A stretch of 64,000 bases of DNA. Origin: CAVVFX01 sp963747535 (GTDB taxonomy: Bacteria; Acidobacteriota; Terriglobia; Bryobacterales; Bryobacteraceae). The notes beneath the pieces were generated by a model, which did not search any database, had not been told where the DNA came from, and was given only the letters and a program-made list of their open reading frames with translations. Both the position numbers and the translations under genes were made by a program. Position 1 is the stretch's first letter. Each line of letters starts with the position of its first letter. The stretch lies in NCBI GenBank assembly GCA_963747535.1, contig CAVVFX010000023.1, forward strand, positions 482,535 to 546,534, given 5' to 3'. This document shows, one piece after another, positions 35,571 through 44,825 of this stretch.

Positions 35571-35840
35571 CGCCGCCTTCAGCGCATGCGGGCGCGGCGC
35601 GTACGGAAACCGCTTGCTTATGCGCGCGGCTCACCCATGACTTCCGAGCCGCGACCGTCAGGGAGTGATTACGCGAACTTTTGGAACTTGGTACTAGCTC
35701 TCCCGGAGGACTGTTTCCGCTCTCGACAGCGGGACGAGACTGTCCCAGTGGGTGTCCCGGTCCAGGCGGACCACCCCGCATGGTCCCTTAAAAAAGCAAT
35801 GGACGCTACGGCAGCCTCCCGCGTGATCTAATAAATCGTG
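35571..35840. repeat. Intergenic stretch with CGCTTGCTTATGCGCG repeat
   Basis: At 35605-35670 it reads AAACCGCTTGCTTATGCGCG, CGGCTCACCC, then TTCCGAGCCGCGACCGTCAG. This pattern (translated KPLAYARGS...EPRPSGS) is a dispersed repeat of Acidobacteriota that is often mis-annotated as short proteins. An 81-codon frame across it is not considered a gene. A degenerate copy lies at 15540-15570. The promoter for the next gene should lie in the last 100 bases. Confidence 0.6.
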
Positions 35841-36467
35841 ATGAACCTAAGGTTTTTATTACCGGCCGTGATGCTGTTTTCCATGCCTGCCGCCGCCCAG
35901 TGGACCAATCTTCTGGAGGATAAGACTCTCGCCGGATGGGAATCCATCGGCGATGGATCGTGGACTCTGCGCAGCGATGGAATTCTGATCGGCCAAAAGA
36001 ATATCAGCGAGAAAGGTTTGAACCAGGCATGGTTCTACACCCGCAAAGTATATGACGAATTCGATCTGGAGTTCGATTGGTGGCTGCGGCTGGGCGGGAA
36101 CAGCGGCGTTTCCCTCCGCGACCCTTCGCGCGCCAAATGGGCCATCACGGGCAACTGGGATGCCGAAAAAACACCATCGCATATCGGCTATGAAATCCAG
36201 CTCAGCAATGGGTACAAGGACGAATTCCTGTCGGGCAGCGTCTACCACTTCGACAAAGCTCCCGACGTGATCACCAGCCCCAACGACTGGAATCATATGA
36301 AGATCGAGGCGCGCAAATCGGGCATCACGGTCTTCATCAACGGTAAGCAGGTCTCGCACTACGCCGGCGATCCGGCGCGTTCGCTCACCGGTCCGATCGG
36401 GCTTCAGCTTCACGACCGCAACACCGTGGTGATGTTCCGCGATCTCAAGATCCACGAGATCCACTAG
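35841..36467 (+). CDS. DUF1080 domain protein (3-keto-disaccharide hydrolase family), secreted
   Basis: 208 residues with a signal peptide (MNLRFLLPAVMLFSMPAAAQ). The DUF1080 jelly roll starts WTNLLEDKTLAGWESIGDGS and contains EFDLEFDWWLRLGGNSGVSL and PNDWNHMKIEARKSGITVFI. The family has concanavalin-like folds, and some members hydrolyse 3-keto-glycosides. GTG 35838 directly before ATG is an alternative start. Seven bases separate its stop from the next gene, which may be cotranscribed. Confidence 0.9.
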   Translation: MNLRFLLPAVMLFSMPAAAQWTNLLEDKTLAGWESIGDGSWTLRSDGILIGQKNISEKGLNQAWFYTRKVYDEFDLEFDWWLRLGGNSGVSLRDPSRAKWAITGNWDAEKTPSHIGYEIQLSNGYKDEFLSGSVYHFDKAPDVITSPNDWNHMKIEARKSGITVFINGKQVSHYAGDPARSLTGPIGLQLHDRNTVVMFRDLKIHEIH

Positions 36468-36473
36468 GACGCA

Positions 36474-37442
36474 GTGGACAATCCGACGCATCTGCTGACC
36501 GGCTATTTCATGAGCCGGGCCGGACTCAACCGGCTGACGCCCAATGCCACCGCGATTCTATTGGTTTCGGCTAACATTCCGGACATCGATATTGTGACCA
36601 TTGCGGGAGGCTGGGTCAGTTATTTGCACTGGCACCGGTCCTGGACGCATACCTTCCTGCTGTCGCCGGTGATGGCGCTGGCATCGGTTGGGATCGTGTA
36701 CCTGTTCGTGCGCAAGCCCCTGCCATGGATCGCGGCGACGCTGGTGGCCTGGCTGGGCGTCCTCTCGCACTTGCTCCTCGACTGGACGAATCAGTACGGC
36801 ATTCGCTTCCTGCTGCCGTTCTCGCCACGCTGGTATCAGCTTGACAACACTACGCTGTTCGATATCTGGATCTATTCGGGATTCGCCGTGTGTCTGTTCG
36901 CTCCGTTGCTCGCGCGCCTGGTCGGCGGTGAGATCGGCGCACGTCCGCGCGCGTACGCGGGTCAGGGATGGGCGATCGCGGCCTTGTTGTTTCTCGGTCT
37001 GTATTTCGCCGGACGAGGGGTGATTCATGGGCGGTTGATGGATGTCCTCGACGCGCGTGAGTACGAAAACTCGGAACCGCTGCGCGTCGGAGCGTTCCCG
37101 CAGGCCTCGTCGCCATTCGAATGGCGAGGCGTAGTGGAGACCTCCGCGGCCTGGCACGTGTACACCATGAGCCTGCTGGGCGCTCCTTTCGATCCATCCG
37201 GGGGCCGTACGCTTTATAAGCCGGAGTTGAGCCCAGCCATCGCGGCTGCCGCGAAGACAGAGGTATTCCAGATTTTCCAGCAGTTTGCGCAATACCCGCT
37301 GTGGCAAACGGTACCGTCCGCTGAAGTGGAGAACGGGACCCAGGTGGACCTGGTCGACATGCGCTTTCCCTTTCACTGCCGGGCCATTGTGGATCGAGCG
37401 AATCGGGTGCGCAGGACGGAGTATCCGGTGTATGGCTGGTAA
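36474..37442 (+). CDS. Membrane-bound metal-dependent hydrolase (YdjM/DUF457 type)
   Basis: 322 residues from GTG 36474. The start MDNPTHLLTGYFMSRAGL with SANIPDIDIVTIAGG, then HWHRSWTHTFLLSPVMAL and GVLSHLLLDWTNQYG, are the conserved His/Asp motifs of the YdjM-like family. Several membrane helices follow. The C-terminal 120 residues form a soluble domain ending VRRTEYPVYGW. The family binds metal, but its substrate is not known. Confidence 0.88.
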   Translation: MDNPTHLLTGYFMSRAGLNRLTPNATAILLVSANIPDIDIVTIAGGWVSYLHWHRSWTHTFLLSPVMALASVGIVYLFVRKPLPWIAATLVAWLGVLSHLLLDWTNQYGIRFLLPFSPRWYQLDNTTLFDIWIYSGFAVCLFAPLLARLVGGEIGARPRAYAGQGWAIAALLFLGLYFAGRGVIHGRLMDVLDAREYENSEPLRVGAFPQASSPFEWRGVVETSAAWHVYTMSLLGAPFDPSGGRTLYKPELSPAIAAAAKTEVFQIFQQFAQYPLWQTVPSAEVENGTQVDLVDMRFPFHCRAIVDRANRVRRTEYPVYGW

Positions 37443-37483
37443 TTCAGACGGGGCTCCGTTGGCCCTATGCCTTGTTTCGTAGC

Positions 37484-37851
37484 TTACTTCTTGAAAATCA
37501 AAGGACGGGTCGGATCCAATTCCATTACCTGCCCGTCGATTCGAACCCTCGCTGGAACGTCAACAGCCGAGTTATCGGGATATCCAACGTCTTTCAGCGC
37601 TTTCGCGTTGAACTCCGGATTGCGCATCACCGCGAACCAGGTGCCGTCATTCGCGGCGAAGCGCCATACCCGCACGCAGGGAACCGGCTTGCCGTCGAGC
37701 GCGTACAAGATGCGCAGCGGCGTCGTCACCCTGCCTTCACGAAGCAGGGACGCGAACAGGCCCCGAAATAATGGTCCCAACCGCGAGCCGGAACGGACGG
37801 CTGCCCGGCCGCCAGCGTTGTGATCCAGGCGATAAGTAACACCGCGCGCAT
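37484..37851 (-). pseudogene. Relic of a secreted protein, apparently frameshifted
   Basis: ATG 37851 opens a good signal peptide (MRAVLLIAWITTLAAGQPSV), but that frame stops 41 codons on. The overlapping frame continues with folded-looking sequence (YALDGKPVPCVRVWRFAAND, GTWFAVMRNPEFNAKAL) to a stop at 37484. A small indel, or loss of a middle part, would explain the pattern. I do not recognise the family. The only intact frame (130 codons, starting 37876) lacks a sensible N-terminus. Confidence 0.45.
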
Positions 37852-37933
37852 GTCGGACTCCCCACGTTAACACCACCGAATGGTCTCATTTACTCAAGGC
37901 ATGGTCAGCCGCATTGGTAAGATGAGGGCAGTG

Positions 37934-38824
37934 ATGCCGTTGAGTTACTTGCGTAATGAGTTCGGTTCAACGCTCCCGCCCCTGACGTGGACGGCTGCTA
38001 TCGATATCCTCATCGTCGCAATCCTGATTTACCAGCTTTTGCTGGTAGTGCGTGGGACCCGGGCGGCGCACATTCTCCTGGGCATCGGCATGGTCGGCGC
38101 GCTCTACGGCGTATCGATCGTGGCCAATCTGGAAGCGGTCCGATTGCTGCTTTCCTACCTGATCCCGTACACGCCCATTGCCGTCATCATTCTTTTTCAG
38201 TCCGAAATCCGCCGTACGCTCGCCAGGATGGGACGGCGGAGGTATCTTCTCTTCGGTGGCGCGTTCCAACGGCTCGAGGCTCTCGACGAAATTCTGCTGG
38301 CCATCAAACTCCTCTCGCAGGAGCAGACCGGGGGGCTCATCGTGCTCGAGCGCGACATCGGGCTGCGAACCTTTGTGGAGAGCGGTGTCGGCCTCGACGC
38401 CGTCATCTCCCGCGACCTGATCTGCACCATCTTCATGCCAGGGACCGCCCTGCACGACGGCGCCGTCATTGTGCAAAAGGATCGCATCGCGGCCGCGGCC
38501 TGCTTCCTGCCGTTGACCGTCAATCCCGCACTCTCGGGCAACCTCGGCACACGCCATCGCGCCGCCATCGGCATCACCGAGGAGGCTGATTGTCTTTCCA
38601 TCATCGTGTCGGAAGAGACCGGGTGGATCTCCATCGCCGCGTTTGGCGAATTGCATCAGAACCTGACCATCGAACAAGTCGATGAGCTCATCAACCGTCA
38701 CTTCGGTGTCGGCAAGTTCAAGTCGGTGCGCCCGTCTTTTGGATCGTCGGGGTCGCCCGCCGAGGCGGAGAGCGTGCGCGATTCCGAGGCGCACGAGCGC
38801 GTGACCCGCCCGTCAACGCCATGA
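37934..38824 (+). CDS. cdaA: Diadenylate cyclase
   Basis: 296 residues from ATG 37934, preceded by GAGGG. Three membrane helices near the N-terminus (IDILIVAILIYQLLLVV, AHILLGIGMVGALYGVSI) precede the DAC domain. Catalytic motifs are MPGTALHDGAVIV (DGA) and LGTRHRAAIGI (RHR). It makes c-di-AMP from two ATP at the membrane. Its stop overlaps the cdaR start by ATGA, in the conserved cdaA-cdaR-glmM order. In-frame ATGs at 37880, 37901 and 37922 are possible but have weaker ribosome sites. Confidence 0.96.
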   Translation: MPLSYLRNEFGSTLPPLTWTAAIDILIVAILIYQLLLVVRGTRAAHILLGIGMVGALYGVSIVANLEAVRLLLSYLIPYTPIAVIILFQSEIRRTLARMGRRRYLLFGGAFQRLEALDEILLAIKLLSQEQTGGLIVLERDIGLRTFVESGVGLDAVISRDLICTIFMPGTALHDGAVIVQKDRIAAAACFLPLTVNPALSGNLGTRHRAAIGITEEADCLSIIVSEETGWISIAAFGELHQNLTIEQVDELINRHFGVGKFKSVRPSFGSSGSPAEAESVRDSEAHERVTRPSTP

Positions 38825-39471
38825 ACATCCTTCGCTGGGCGTTCCGCAATACCGGCTGGAAACTGCTGTCACTGGCTCTTGCGACGCTAGTGTGGATCCT
38901 CATCTCGCGCGAGCCGGAGATGACGTCGGTCCTCGCCGCACCGGTACAGTTCAAGAACATTCCGAACCAACTCGAGATCAGCTCGGACATCGTGGAATCG
39001 GTGGATCTCGAAACTCACGGGCCCGCGGGACTTCTGCGCAATCTCAGCGAGAAGCCGGTATCCGTGGTACTCGATTTCAGCAGCGTCCACGACCCCGGCG
39101 AACGCACCTTCACCATCGATCGCACCAACACCAATCTGCCGCGCGGAGTCGACCTGGTCCGCGTCATTCCTTCGCAGCTTCGCTTCACTTTCGAACACGT
39201 CGTCGTGCGTAGGGTCACGGTGGACCCTGTGGTGACCGGTGCGCTACCGGCAGGCCTGCATGTGGTGAAGGTGACTACCACTCCGCCGGAACTCGCAATC
39301 GCCGGCCCGGAGAGCAGGGTGCGGAGAATCTCGGCGGTTCGCACCGATCCGGTGGATCTGAATAGCATCACAGATGATAAGAACGTGCGGGTCACGGCGT
39401 TCCTGCCGAACTCGCAGGTACGCTTCGAGGCCTCGCCTGAAGTTACCGTCAGAGTCCTGGTTGCAAAGTAG
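38821..39471 (+). CDS. cdaR: CdaA regulatory protein with YbbR repeats
   Basis: 216 residues. One N-terminal membrane helix (WKLLSLALATLVWILIS) anchors an extracytoplasmic part made of YbbR-like repeats, seen at PVQFKNIPNQLEI, VDPVVTGALPAGLHVVKVTT and PPELAIAGPESRVRRISAV. CdaR modulates CdaA activity in Firmicutes. Overlap with cdaA and the short gap to glmM support one operon linking c-di-AMP to cell-wall precursor synthesis. Confidence 0.92.
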   Translation: MNILRWAFRNTGWKLLSLALATLVWILISREPEMTSVLAAPVQFKNIPNQLEISSDIVESVDLETHGPAGLLRNLSEKPVSVVLDFSSVHDPGERTFTIDRTNTNLPRGVDLVRVIPSQLRFTFEHVVVRRVTVDPVVTGALPAGLHVVKVTTTPPELAIAGPESRVRRISAVRTDPVDLNSITDDKNVRVTAFLPNSQVRFEASPEVTVRVLVAK

Positions 39472-39482
39472 CCCATATATCC

Positions 39483-40820
39483 ATGAGTAAAAAATTATTC
39501 GGTACAGACGGAATCCGGGGTGTCGCTGGTGAGCCACCGCTGGATCGGAGGACCATACACGCCATTGGCCTGGCGTTGGGGAAGGACATGCGGGAGCGAG
39601 GACATGAGCGCCTGGCTTTGATCGGCATGGACACCCGCGAATCGGGCCCGTGGATTGCCGCGGAACTGGCCGCGGGATTGCAGGCCCAGGGAGTCGCGTC
39701 GCGCTTTGCCGGCGTAGTGACCACGCCCGGCGTCGCGTTCCTGACGCGTTCCGACAGGTTCGGCGCCGGCATCATGATCTCCGCTTCCCACAATCCATTT
39801 CAGGACAATGGCATCAAGGTGTTCGCTACTACCGGCTTTAAACTGCCCGATGCCGAAGAGCACCTGGTCGAGGAAGAGATCTTCCGCATTCTGCCGGAGG
39901 TAGCGCCGTCCGGAGCCGAGCGTCTCGAAGTCGATCCGGGCCTCGACCGGGAGTATCTGGAGCATCTGCTCGCCAGTTTGCAAACACCCCTCAAAGGCTT
40001 GAAGCTGGTGCTCGATTGCGGCAACGGCGCGGCGTCCCATCTGGCGCCCGATTTATTCCGGTGTGCGGGCGCGCAGGTGATTGCGATCTCCGACCAGCCG
40101 GACGGGCGGAACATCAATCTGGATTGCGGCGCACTGCACGTCGACAACTTGCGCCGCCAGGTGCTGGCGAACGGAGCCGATGGGGGCGTTGCGTTCGACG
40201 GCGATGCGGACCGCGCTATCCTGGTGGCGGCGAGCGGCAAGATCGTCGACGGCGACCACGTTCTGCTGATCGCAGCGCGGCAGTTAAAGGCGCTTGGGCA
40301 CCTGGCGGGTGGCCTGGTGGTCTCGACGGTCATGTCCAATCTCGGATTGGAGCGGGCGCTGGCGGCCGAAGGCATCACCATGCTGCGCACGCCCGTCGGC
40401 GATAAGTACGTTCTCGAAGAGATGGAGCGTCTTGGAGCCGTGCTGGGCGGCGAGCAGTCCGGGCACATCATTTTCCGTGAGTATGCCACTACCGGTGACG
40501 GGATGCTGACGGCTCTGAGGATTTTCGAAATCGCGGTAGCGAGCGGAAAGAGCCTTGACGAGCTGACGGCAGGACTCGATATCTATCCGCAAAAACTGGT
40601 CAACGTGCGGGTGCGGGTGCGCCGTCCGATCGAACAGATGGCCGCAGTCAAGGCGGAAATCGCGGCCTGCGAGAAAGCCTTTGACGACTCCGGACGCGTG
40701 CTGGTGCGTTTTTCCGGCACGGAACCTCTGGCGCGAGTCATGGTGGAAGGTCCTGACCTGCCGCGCGTGGAAGAATTTTCCCGGCGGATTGCGGATGCAA
40801 TTCGCGCCGAATTAGGATAG
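39483..40820 (+). CDS. glmM: Phosphoglucosamine mutase
   Basis: 445 residues. The start KLFGTDGIRGVAGEPPL is diagnostic. The phosphorylated serine lies in MISASHNPFQDNGIK, metal binding in AFDGDADRAILV, sugar binding in GGEQSGHIIF, and phosphate binding in VRFSGTEPLARVMVEG. It converts glucosamine-6-phosphate to glucosamine-1-phosphate for UDP-GlcNAc. Eleven bases after cdaR, third in the operon. Confidence 0.97.
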   Translation: MSKKLFGTDGIRGVAGEPPLDRRTIHAIGLALGKDMRERGHERLALIGMDTRESGPWIAAELAAGLQAQGVASRFAGVVTTPGVAFLTRSDRFGAGIMISASHNPFQDNGIKVFATTGFKLPDAEEHLVEEEIFRILPEVAPSGAERLEVDPGLDREYLEHLLASLQTPLKGLKLVLDCGNGAASHLAPDLFRCAGAQVIAISDQPDGRNINLDCGALHVDNLRRQVLANGADGGVAFDGDADRAILVAASGKIVDGDHVLLIAARQLKALGHLAGGLVVSTVMSNLGLERALAAEGITMLRTPVGDKYVLEEMERLGAVLGGEQSGHIIFREYATTGDGMLTALRIFEIAVASGKSLDELTAGLDIYPQKLVNVRVRVRRPIEQMAAVKAEIAACEKAFDDSGRVLVRFSGTEPLARVMVEGPDLPRVEEFSRRIADAIRAELG

Positions 40821-40829
40821 AACACATAC

Positions 40830-41471
40830 ATGCGCATTTTTGTCGGAACTGCTTTCGCGTTGGCGTCCCTGGTGGGTCTGGCCCAGATTCCCAAAACGGG
40901 GCCCAAACAGCCGAATGAACAATGGGTGTCGATCTTCAACGGCAAAGACCTGACCGGTTGGGCCGAGGTTGGACACGAAAAATGGGAAGTGGTGGACGGC
41001 GTGATTCACGGGCAAGGGATCACGAAGGATTACGGCTATCTCCGGACGGAGGGGCGCTACAAGGACTTCCACATGTCGGTCCGCTTCAAATGTGTGGGCG
41101 ACGGGAATAGCGGCGTCTTCTTCCACACGGAGTTCAAGCCCGGCACCGCGGATGTGAGTCAGGGCCTGCAATTCGAAATCGATCCGACCATCTCGCATCA
41201 CACCGGAGGGATTTACGGCGATGGGCGCCAGTGGATCGTCTGGCCGTCGCCCGATAACGAGTTTGTGGTCCACTACGACGATTGGAACGATTACCTGCTG
41301 AAGGTGGAAGGCAACCATTATGTAGCGCGGCTCAATGGTGTAACGGTGGTGGACTTCACTGACCCCAAACCGAAGTCTACCGACGGCTACATCGCGCTGC
41401 AACTCCACTCCGGAGGCCGCGGCAACATGCAATTCAAAGAAATCTATCTCCGTGACTTGACGGTGCGATAG
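40830..41471 (+). CDS. DUF1080 domain protein, secreted
   Basis: 213 residues with a signal peptide (RIFVGTAFALASLVGLAQ). The DUF1080 core reads WVSIFNGKDLTGWAEVGHEK, HMSVRFKCVGDGNSGVFFHT and HYDDWNDYLLKVEGNHYV. It follows glmM by nine bases and could be cotranscribed, though a role in wall synthesis is unlikely; such proteins probably act on extracellular glycans. It is a paralogue of the protein at 35841. The 120-base gap after it holds a weak ACACGGATAAACACC word. Confidence 0.9.
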   Translation: MRIFVGTAFALASLVGLAQIPKTGPKQPNEQWVSIFNGKDLTGWAEVGHEKWEVVDGVIHGQGITKDYGYLRTEGRYKDFHMSVRFKCVGDGNSGVFFHTEFKPGTADVSQGLQFEIDPTISHHTGGIYGDGRQWIVWPSPDNEFVVHYDDWNDYLLKVEGNHYVARLNGVTVVDFTDPKPKSTDGYIALQLHSGGRGNMQFKEIYLRDLTVR

Positions 41472-41591
41472 TGGCCACAAATCAACACGGATAAACACCG
41501 CGCCGGCAGTCGCGGTGACGCTCGCGGCCGCCACAAAATAAATGTGCTCCGTCGCTGAGAATTTTCCCCGCGAAAACCAACAGTATTAGCG

Positions 41592-42560
41592 ATGACACTT
41601 TTCAGTCGTTGTGCCGCTTGGATGGGCACAGGCGCCCTGATTCTGGTATTGTCAGCCCAGGAGCCGACGGCTCTTCCCAGGCCGCCGTCCAGCGTCGAAC
41701 CCGCCAGCACCAACCTTCCCGCACAGCGCATCGGACCGGACGACCTGGTCGGTCTCTCAGTTTATGATTCGCCCGAATTCACCCGGACGATTCGCGTCGG
41801 TCCGGACGGAACCATCCGGCTTCCTATGCTGAAGCAGCACATCAAAGCCGACGGATTGATGCCCAGCGAGCTCGAACGGGCGGTGGCGGACGCTTTGACG
41901 AGTGAGCAGTTGCTGGTCGACCCCTTTATCACCGTGACCGTGGTGGAATACCATAGCCGGCCGATCAGCGTCGTCGGAGCGGTCAGAAAGCCGATTACGT
42001 TCCAGGCCATCGGGATCGTCACTCTGATCGATGCAGTGACCCGCGCCGAGGGGCTCAGCGAGGATGCCTCCGGCGAGATTCTGGTCAGCCAGAGCGACGC
42101 AAACGGCAACCGGACGATTGCACGGCGCATTCCTTACCGCCAGTTGGTCGACGCGGCGGATCCCGGCCTCAACATCCGCCTGACCGGTGGCGAGGAAATC
42201 CGCGTCCCCATGGTTGACAAGATCTTCGTGATCGGCAACGTGAGGAAACCAGGAGCCTTTCCCATCACCGATAACGGAGCTATGACCGTCATGAAGGCCG
42301 TGGCCTTGTGCGAAGGGTTGACGCAGTACAGCAGCAAAGTGGCTTATATTCAGCGCGCCGGGGACAAAACCGGAGCCAAAGCCGAAATCGCGGTGGAATT
42401 GAAGAAGATCATGGACCGCAAAGCCCCCGATGTGGAGCTTCAGCCCAAAGACATTCTCTATATCCCCGACAATTCAGGTCGCCGGCTTACTGCCGCGGTC
42501 CTGGACCGGCTGGCAGGCTTTGGCTCTTCCACTGCTTCCGGCGTCCTGATCTGGCACTAA
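41592..42560 (+). CDS. Polysaccharide export protein (Wza-like, SLBB domains)
   Basis: 322 residues with a signal-peptide-like start (CAAWMGTGALILVLSAQ). The Poly_export domain begins RIGPDDLVGLSVYDSPEFTR, followed by two SLBB domains at RPISVVGAVRKPITFQAIG and KIFVIGNVRKPGAFPITDNG. It would form the outer-membrane channel for a capsule or exopolysaccharide. It stands first in a cluster with the tyrosine autokinase 12 bases downstream, the usual Wza-Wzc arrangement. Confidence 0.93.
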   Translation: MTLFSRCAAWMGTGALILVLSAQEPTALPRPPSSVEPASTNLPAQRIGPDDLVGLSVYDSPEFTRTIRVGPDGTIRLPMLKQHIKADGLMPSELERAVADALTSEQLLVDPFITVTVVEYHSRPISVVGAVRKPITFQAIGIVTLIDAVTRAEGLSEDASGEILVSQSDANGNRTIARRIPYRQLVDAADPGLNIRLTGGEEIRVPMVDKIFVIGNVRKPGAFPITDNGAMTVMKAVALCEGLTQYSSKVAYIQRAGDKTGAKAEIAVELKKIMDRKAPDVELQPKDILYIPDNSGRRLTAAVLDRLAGFGSSTASGVLIWH

Positions 42561-42572
42561 AACGAGCTCAAC

Positions 42573-44801
42573 ATGATTGATCCACAAAACCGGAATCTGC
42601 CCGCACTCCCGTTCAGCAGCTATGGCATGTCCTACTACGCACCCAACCCTGGGCAGCAGGAGTCCGAGCCCGAAGAACCAGTGGTTCCCTTTTCGCACTA
42701 CCTGTGGATTCTCAAGCGGCAGCGCTGGAAGATTCTGGCTTTTGTCCTCACGTGTGTGGTGGCCACCTTCCTGGCGGCCAAACGACTGACTCCGATCTTC
42801 GAAGCCACCGCGACGATTGACGTCGATCGCCAGACCCCCGCGGGTATCATTGGCCAGGATTCCGTCCGCATGGCCAGTACCGATGCCGATCAATACCTGG
42901 CGACACAGGTCGATCTGATCAAGTCGGACTCCGTGCTTCGTCCCGTGGTCCAGAAGTTCCGCTTGCGCGAGGTCGAGAAAGATCAGTTTGACGACGGAGC
43001 CAAAACTGCCGACCGTCCAGCCGCAGACCGGGAAGACGCGCCTATCTCCCTCAAACGGCTGGAGGTGATCCGTCCCCCCAATACCTACCTGCTGCGTATT
43101 GCCTTCCGTTCCACCAATTCGCGACTCGCCGCAGACGTCGCCAACGGGATTGCCAGTTCCTATCTGGATCACACCTACAACATCCGGTTCCAGTCCACCT
43201 CCGGCGTTTCCCACTTCATGGAGAAGCAGATGGAGGACCTGCGCGCCAAGATGGAGCGTTCCAGCTCCGCACTGGCGCAGTTCGAGAAGGAGCTCAATGT
43301 GATCGATCCGGAGCAGAAGACCAGTATTCTTTCCGGGCGTCTGATTCAGCTCAATACCGAATTCACCAGCGCCCAGGCGGAGCGGGTACGCAAAGAAGCC
43401 GCATACAACTCCATGAAGTCGGGCTCGATGGATGCCGCCATGATCTCCACCCAGGGGGAGGCGCTTAAGCGGCTCACGGAACAATCCAATGAAGCCCGTC
43501 AACGCTTCAACGAAGCCCAGAACCACTATGGCCCGGGACATCCCGAATACAAGAAGGCAGCCTCCCAGGTGGAGGAACTGAGCCGTCAACTCGACGAGAC
43601 GCGGAACAGCATCCAGCAGCGCATCGAGATTGAGTACCGCCAGGCGATGGAGCGCGAGTCCATGCTGAAAACCGCCGTGAATCAGACCAAAGCTGAATTC
43701 GATAATCTGAATGCCCGATCGTTCGACTACCAGGCTTTTAAGGAGGAAGCCGACGGCGACAAGAAGCTCTACGACGAGTTGTTTCGCAAGATCAAAGAAG
43801 CCGGTATCAACGCCGGGTTCCAGAACAGCAGCGTCCGTTTGGCGGATGCCGCGCGTCCAGCCCTCAGGCCGGTCTTCCCTAACCTCACCATTTTTCTGTT
43901 GGTGGCCTTCGCCGCCTCATCTTTTCTTTCGATTGCGGCGGCGATTATCAGCGACTCCCTGGACAAAACGATCCGCGATCCGGAACAGGTTGCGCGGGTC
44001 TTGAAGACCGAAGTCATCGGGACGCTGCCCGCCATGAAGACATGGCGTAACCGCCTGAATCCCGTCTCCAGCGTTTCCATGGACCTGGCTCGCATCGACC
44101 GCAGTTCCGCCGATCATCACCTGAGCGCCTACGAGGAAGCCATCCGCACGCTCCGCAACTCCATTCTGCTATCCGACTTCGACCGCCGGCTGCGCTCCGT
44201 GCTGATTACCAGCGCCTCGCCGTCCGAGGGCAAGACCACGGTAGCCGCACATCTCGCGGCCGCTCACGCCGAGCAGCACCACAAGACATTGCTGATCGAC
44301 TGCGATCTTCGCCGGCCCAGTCTGCACCGGCTCTTCCAACTGGAGACGGGCACCGGTCTTTCCACTGTCCTGACCCATTCGCTGCCCTGGGATCAAGCGG
44401 TCGTCAAGGCGGCCAACAAGGGGGATCTCGACGTTTTGCCCGCGGGCCCGCCTTCACGACGGGCCGCCGATCTATTGGGAAAGAATCTGCCCCAGATCCT
44501 CGAAGATGCCTCTACACGTTATGACTTGATCATCCTCGACGCACCTCCCTTGTTGGGTTTTCCTGAGCCGCTCCAAATGGCTGCCAACGTCGATGGCGTC
44601 GTGATCGTGACGCGTGCGGGACAAACCAATCGCAAGGCCGTGTCCTCCGTCCTTGCCACGCTGTCGCGGCTCCGCGCCAACGTGATCGGGATGGTTCTCA
44701 ATGACGTGAAGCGGGACACCGGCGAAGGATATTACTACTACAACTACTACAGTAGTTACTCATATCGGCCTGCGAAGGAGGAAACCACATCGTCTTCCTG
44801 A
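42573..44801 (+). CDS. Polysaccharide chain-length regulator with BY-kinase domain (Wzc-like)
   Basis: 742 residues. A Wzz domain follows the first membrane helix (ILAFVLTCVVATFLAAKRL). Long coiled coils occupy about 215-400, and the second helix is NLTIFLLVAFAASSFLSIAA. The cytoplasmic bacterial tyrosine kinase has Walker A SASPSEGKTTVAAHL, Walker A' LLIDCDLRRPS and Walker B LIILDAPPLL. The tail GYYYYNYYSSYSY is a tyrosine cluster for autophosphorylation. It controls polymer length and export. Confidence 0.95.
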   Translation: MIDPQNRNLPALPFSSYGMSYYAPNPGQQESEPEEPVVPFSHYLWILKRQRWKILAFVLTCVVATFLAAKRLTPIFEATATIDVDRQTPAGIIGQDSVRMASTDADQYLATQVDLIKSDSVLRPVVQKFRLREVEKDQFDDGAKTADRPAADREDAPISLKRLEVIRPPNTYLLRIAFRSTNSRLAADVANGIASSYLDHTYNIRFQSTSGVSHFMEKQMEDLRAKMERSSSALAQFEKELNVIDPEQKTSILSGRLIQLNTEFTSAQAERVRKEAAYNSMKSGSMDAAMISTQGEALKRLTEQSNEARQRFNEAQNHYGPGHPEYKKAASQVEELSRQLDETRNSIQQRIEIEYRQAMERESMLKTAVNQTKAEFDNLNARSFDYQAFKEEADGDKKLYDELFRKIKEAGINAGFQNSSVRLADAARPALRPVFPNLTIFLLVAFAASSFLSIAAAIISDSLDKTIRDPEQVARVLKTEVIGTLPAMKTWRNRLNPVSSVSMDLARIDRSSADHHLSAYEEAIRTLRNSILLSDFDRRLRSVLITSASPSEGKTTVAAHLAAAHAEQHHKTLLIDCDLRRPSLHRLFQLETGTGLSTVLTHSLPWDQAVVKAANKGDLDVLPAGPPSRRAADLLGKNLPQILEDASTRYDLIILDAPPLLGFPEPLQMAANVDGVVIVTRAGQTNRKAVSSVLATLSRLRANVIGMVLNDVKRDTGEGYYYYNYYSSYSYRPAKEETTSSS

Positions 44802-44825
44802 AGAACTGTCCGCGGATCATCCACT

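Noticed and set aside
35586..35831. 81-codon frame with KPLAYARGS and EPRPSGS words
   Set aside because: These words are the translation of a known kind of dispersed DNA repeat, not a protein family.
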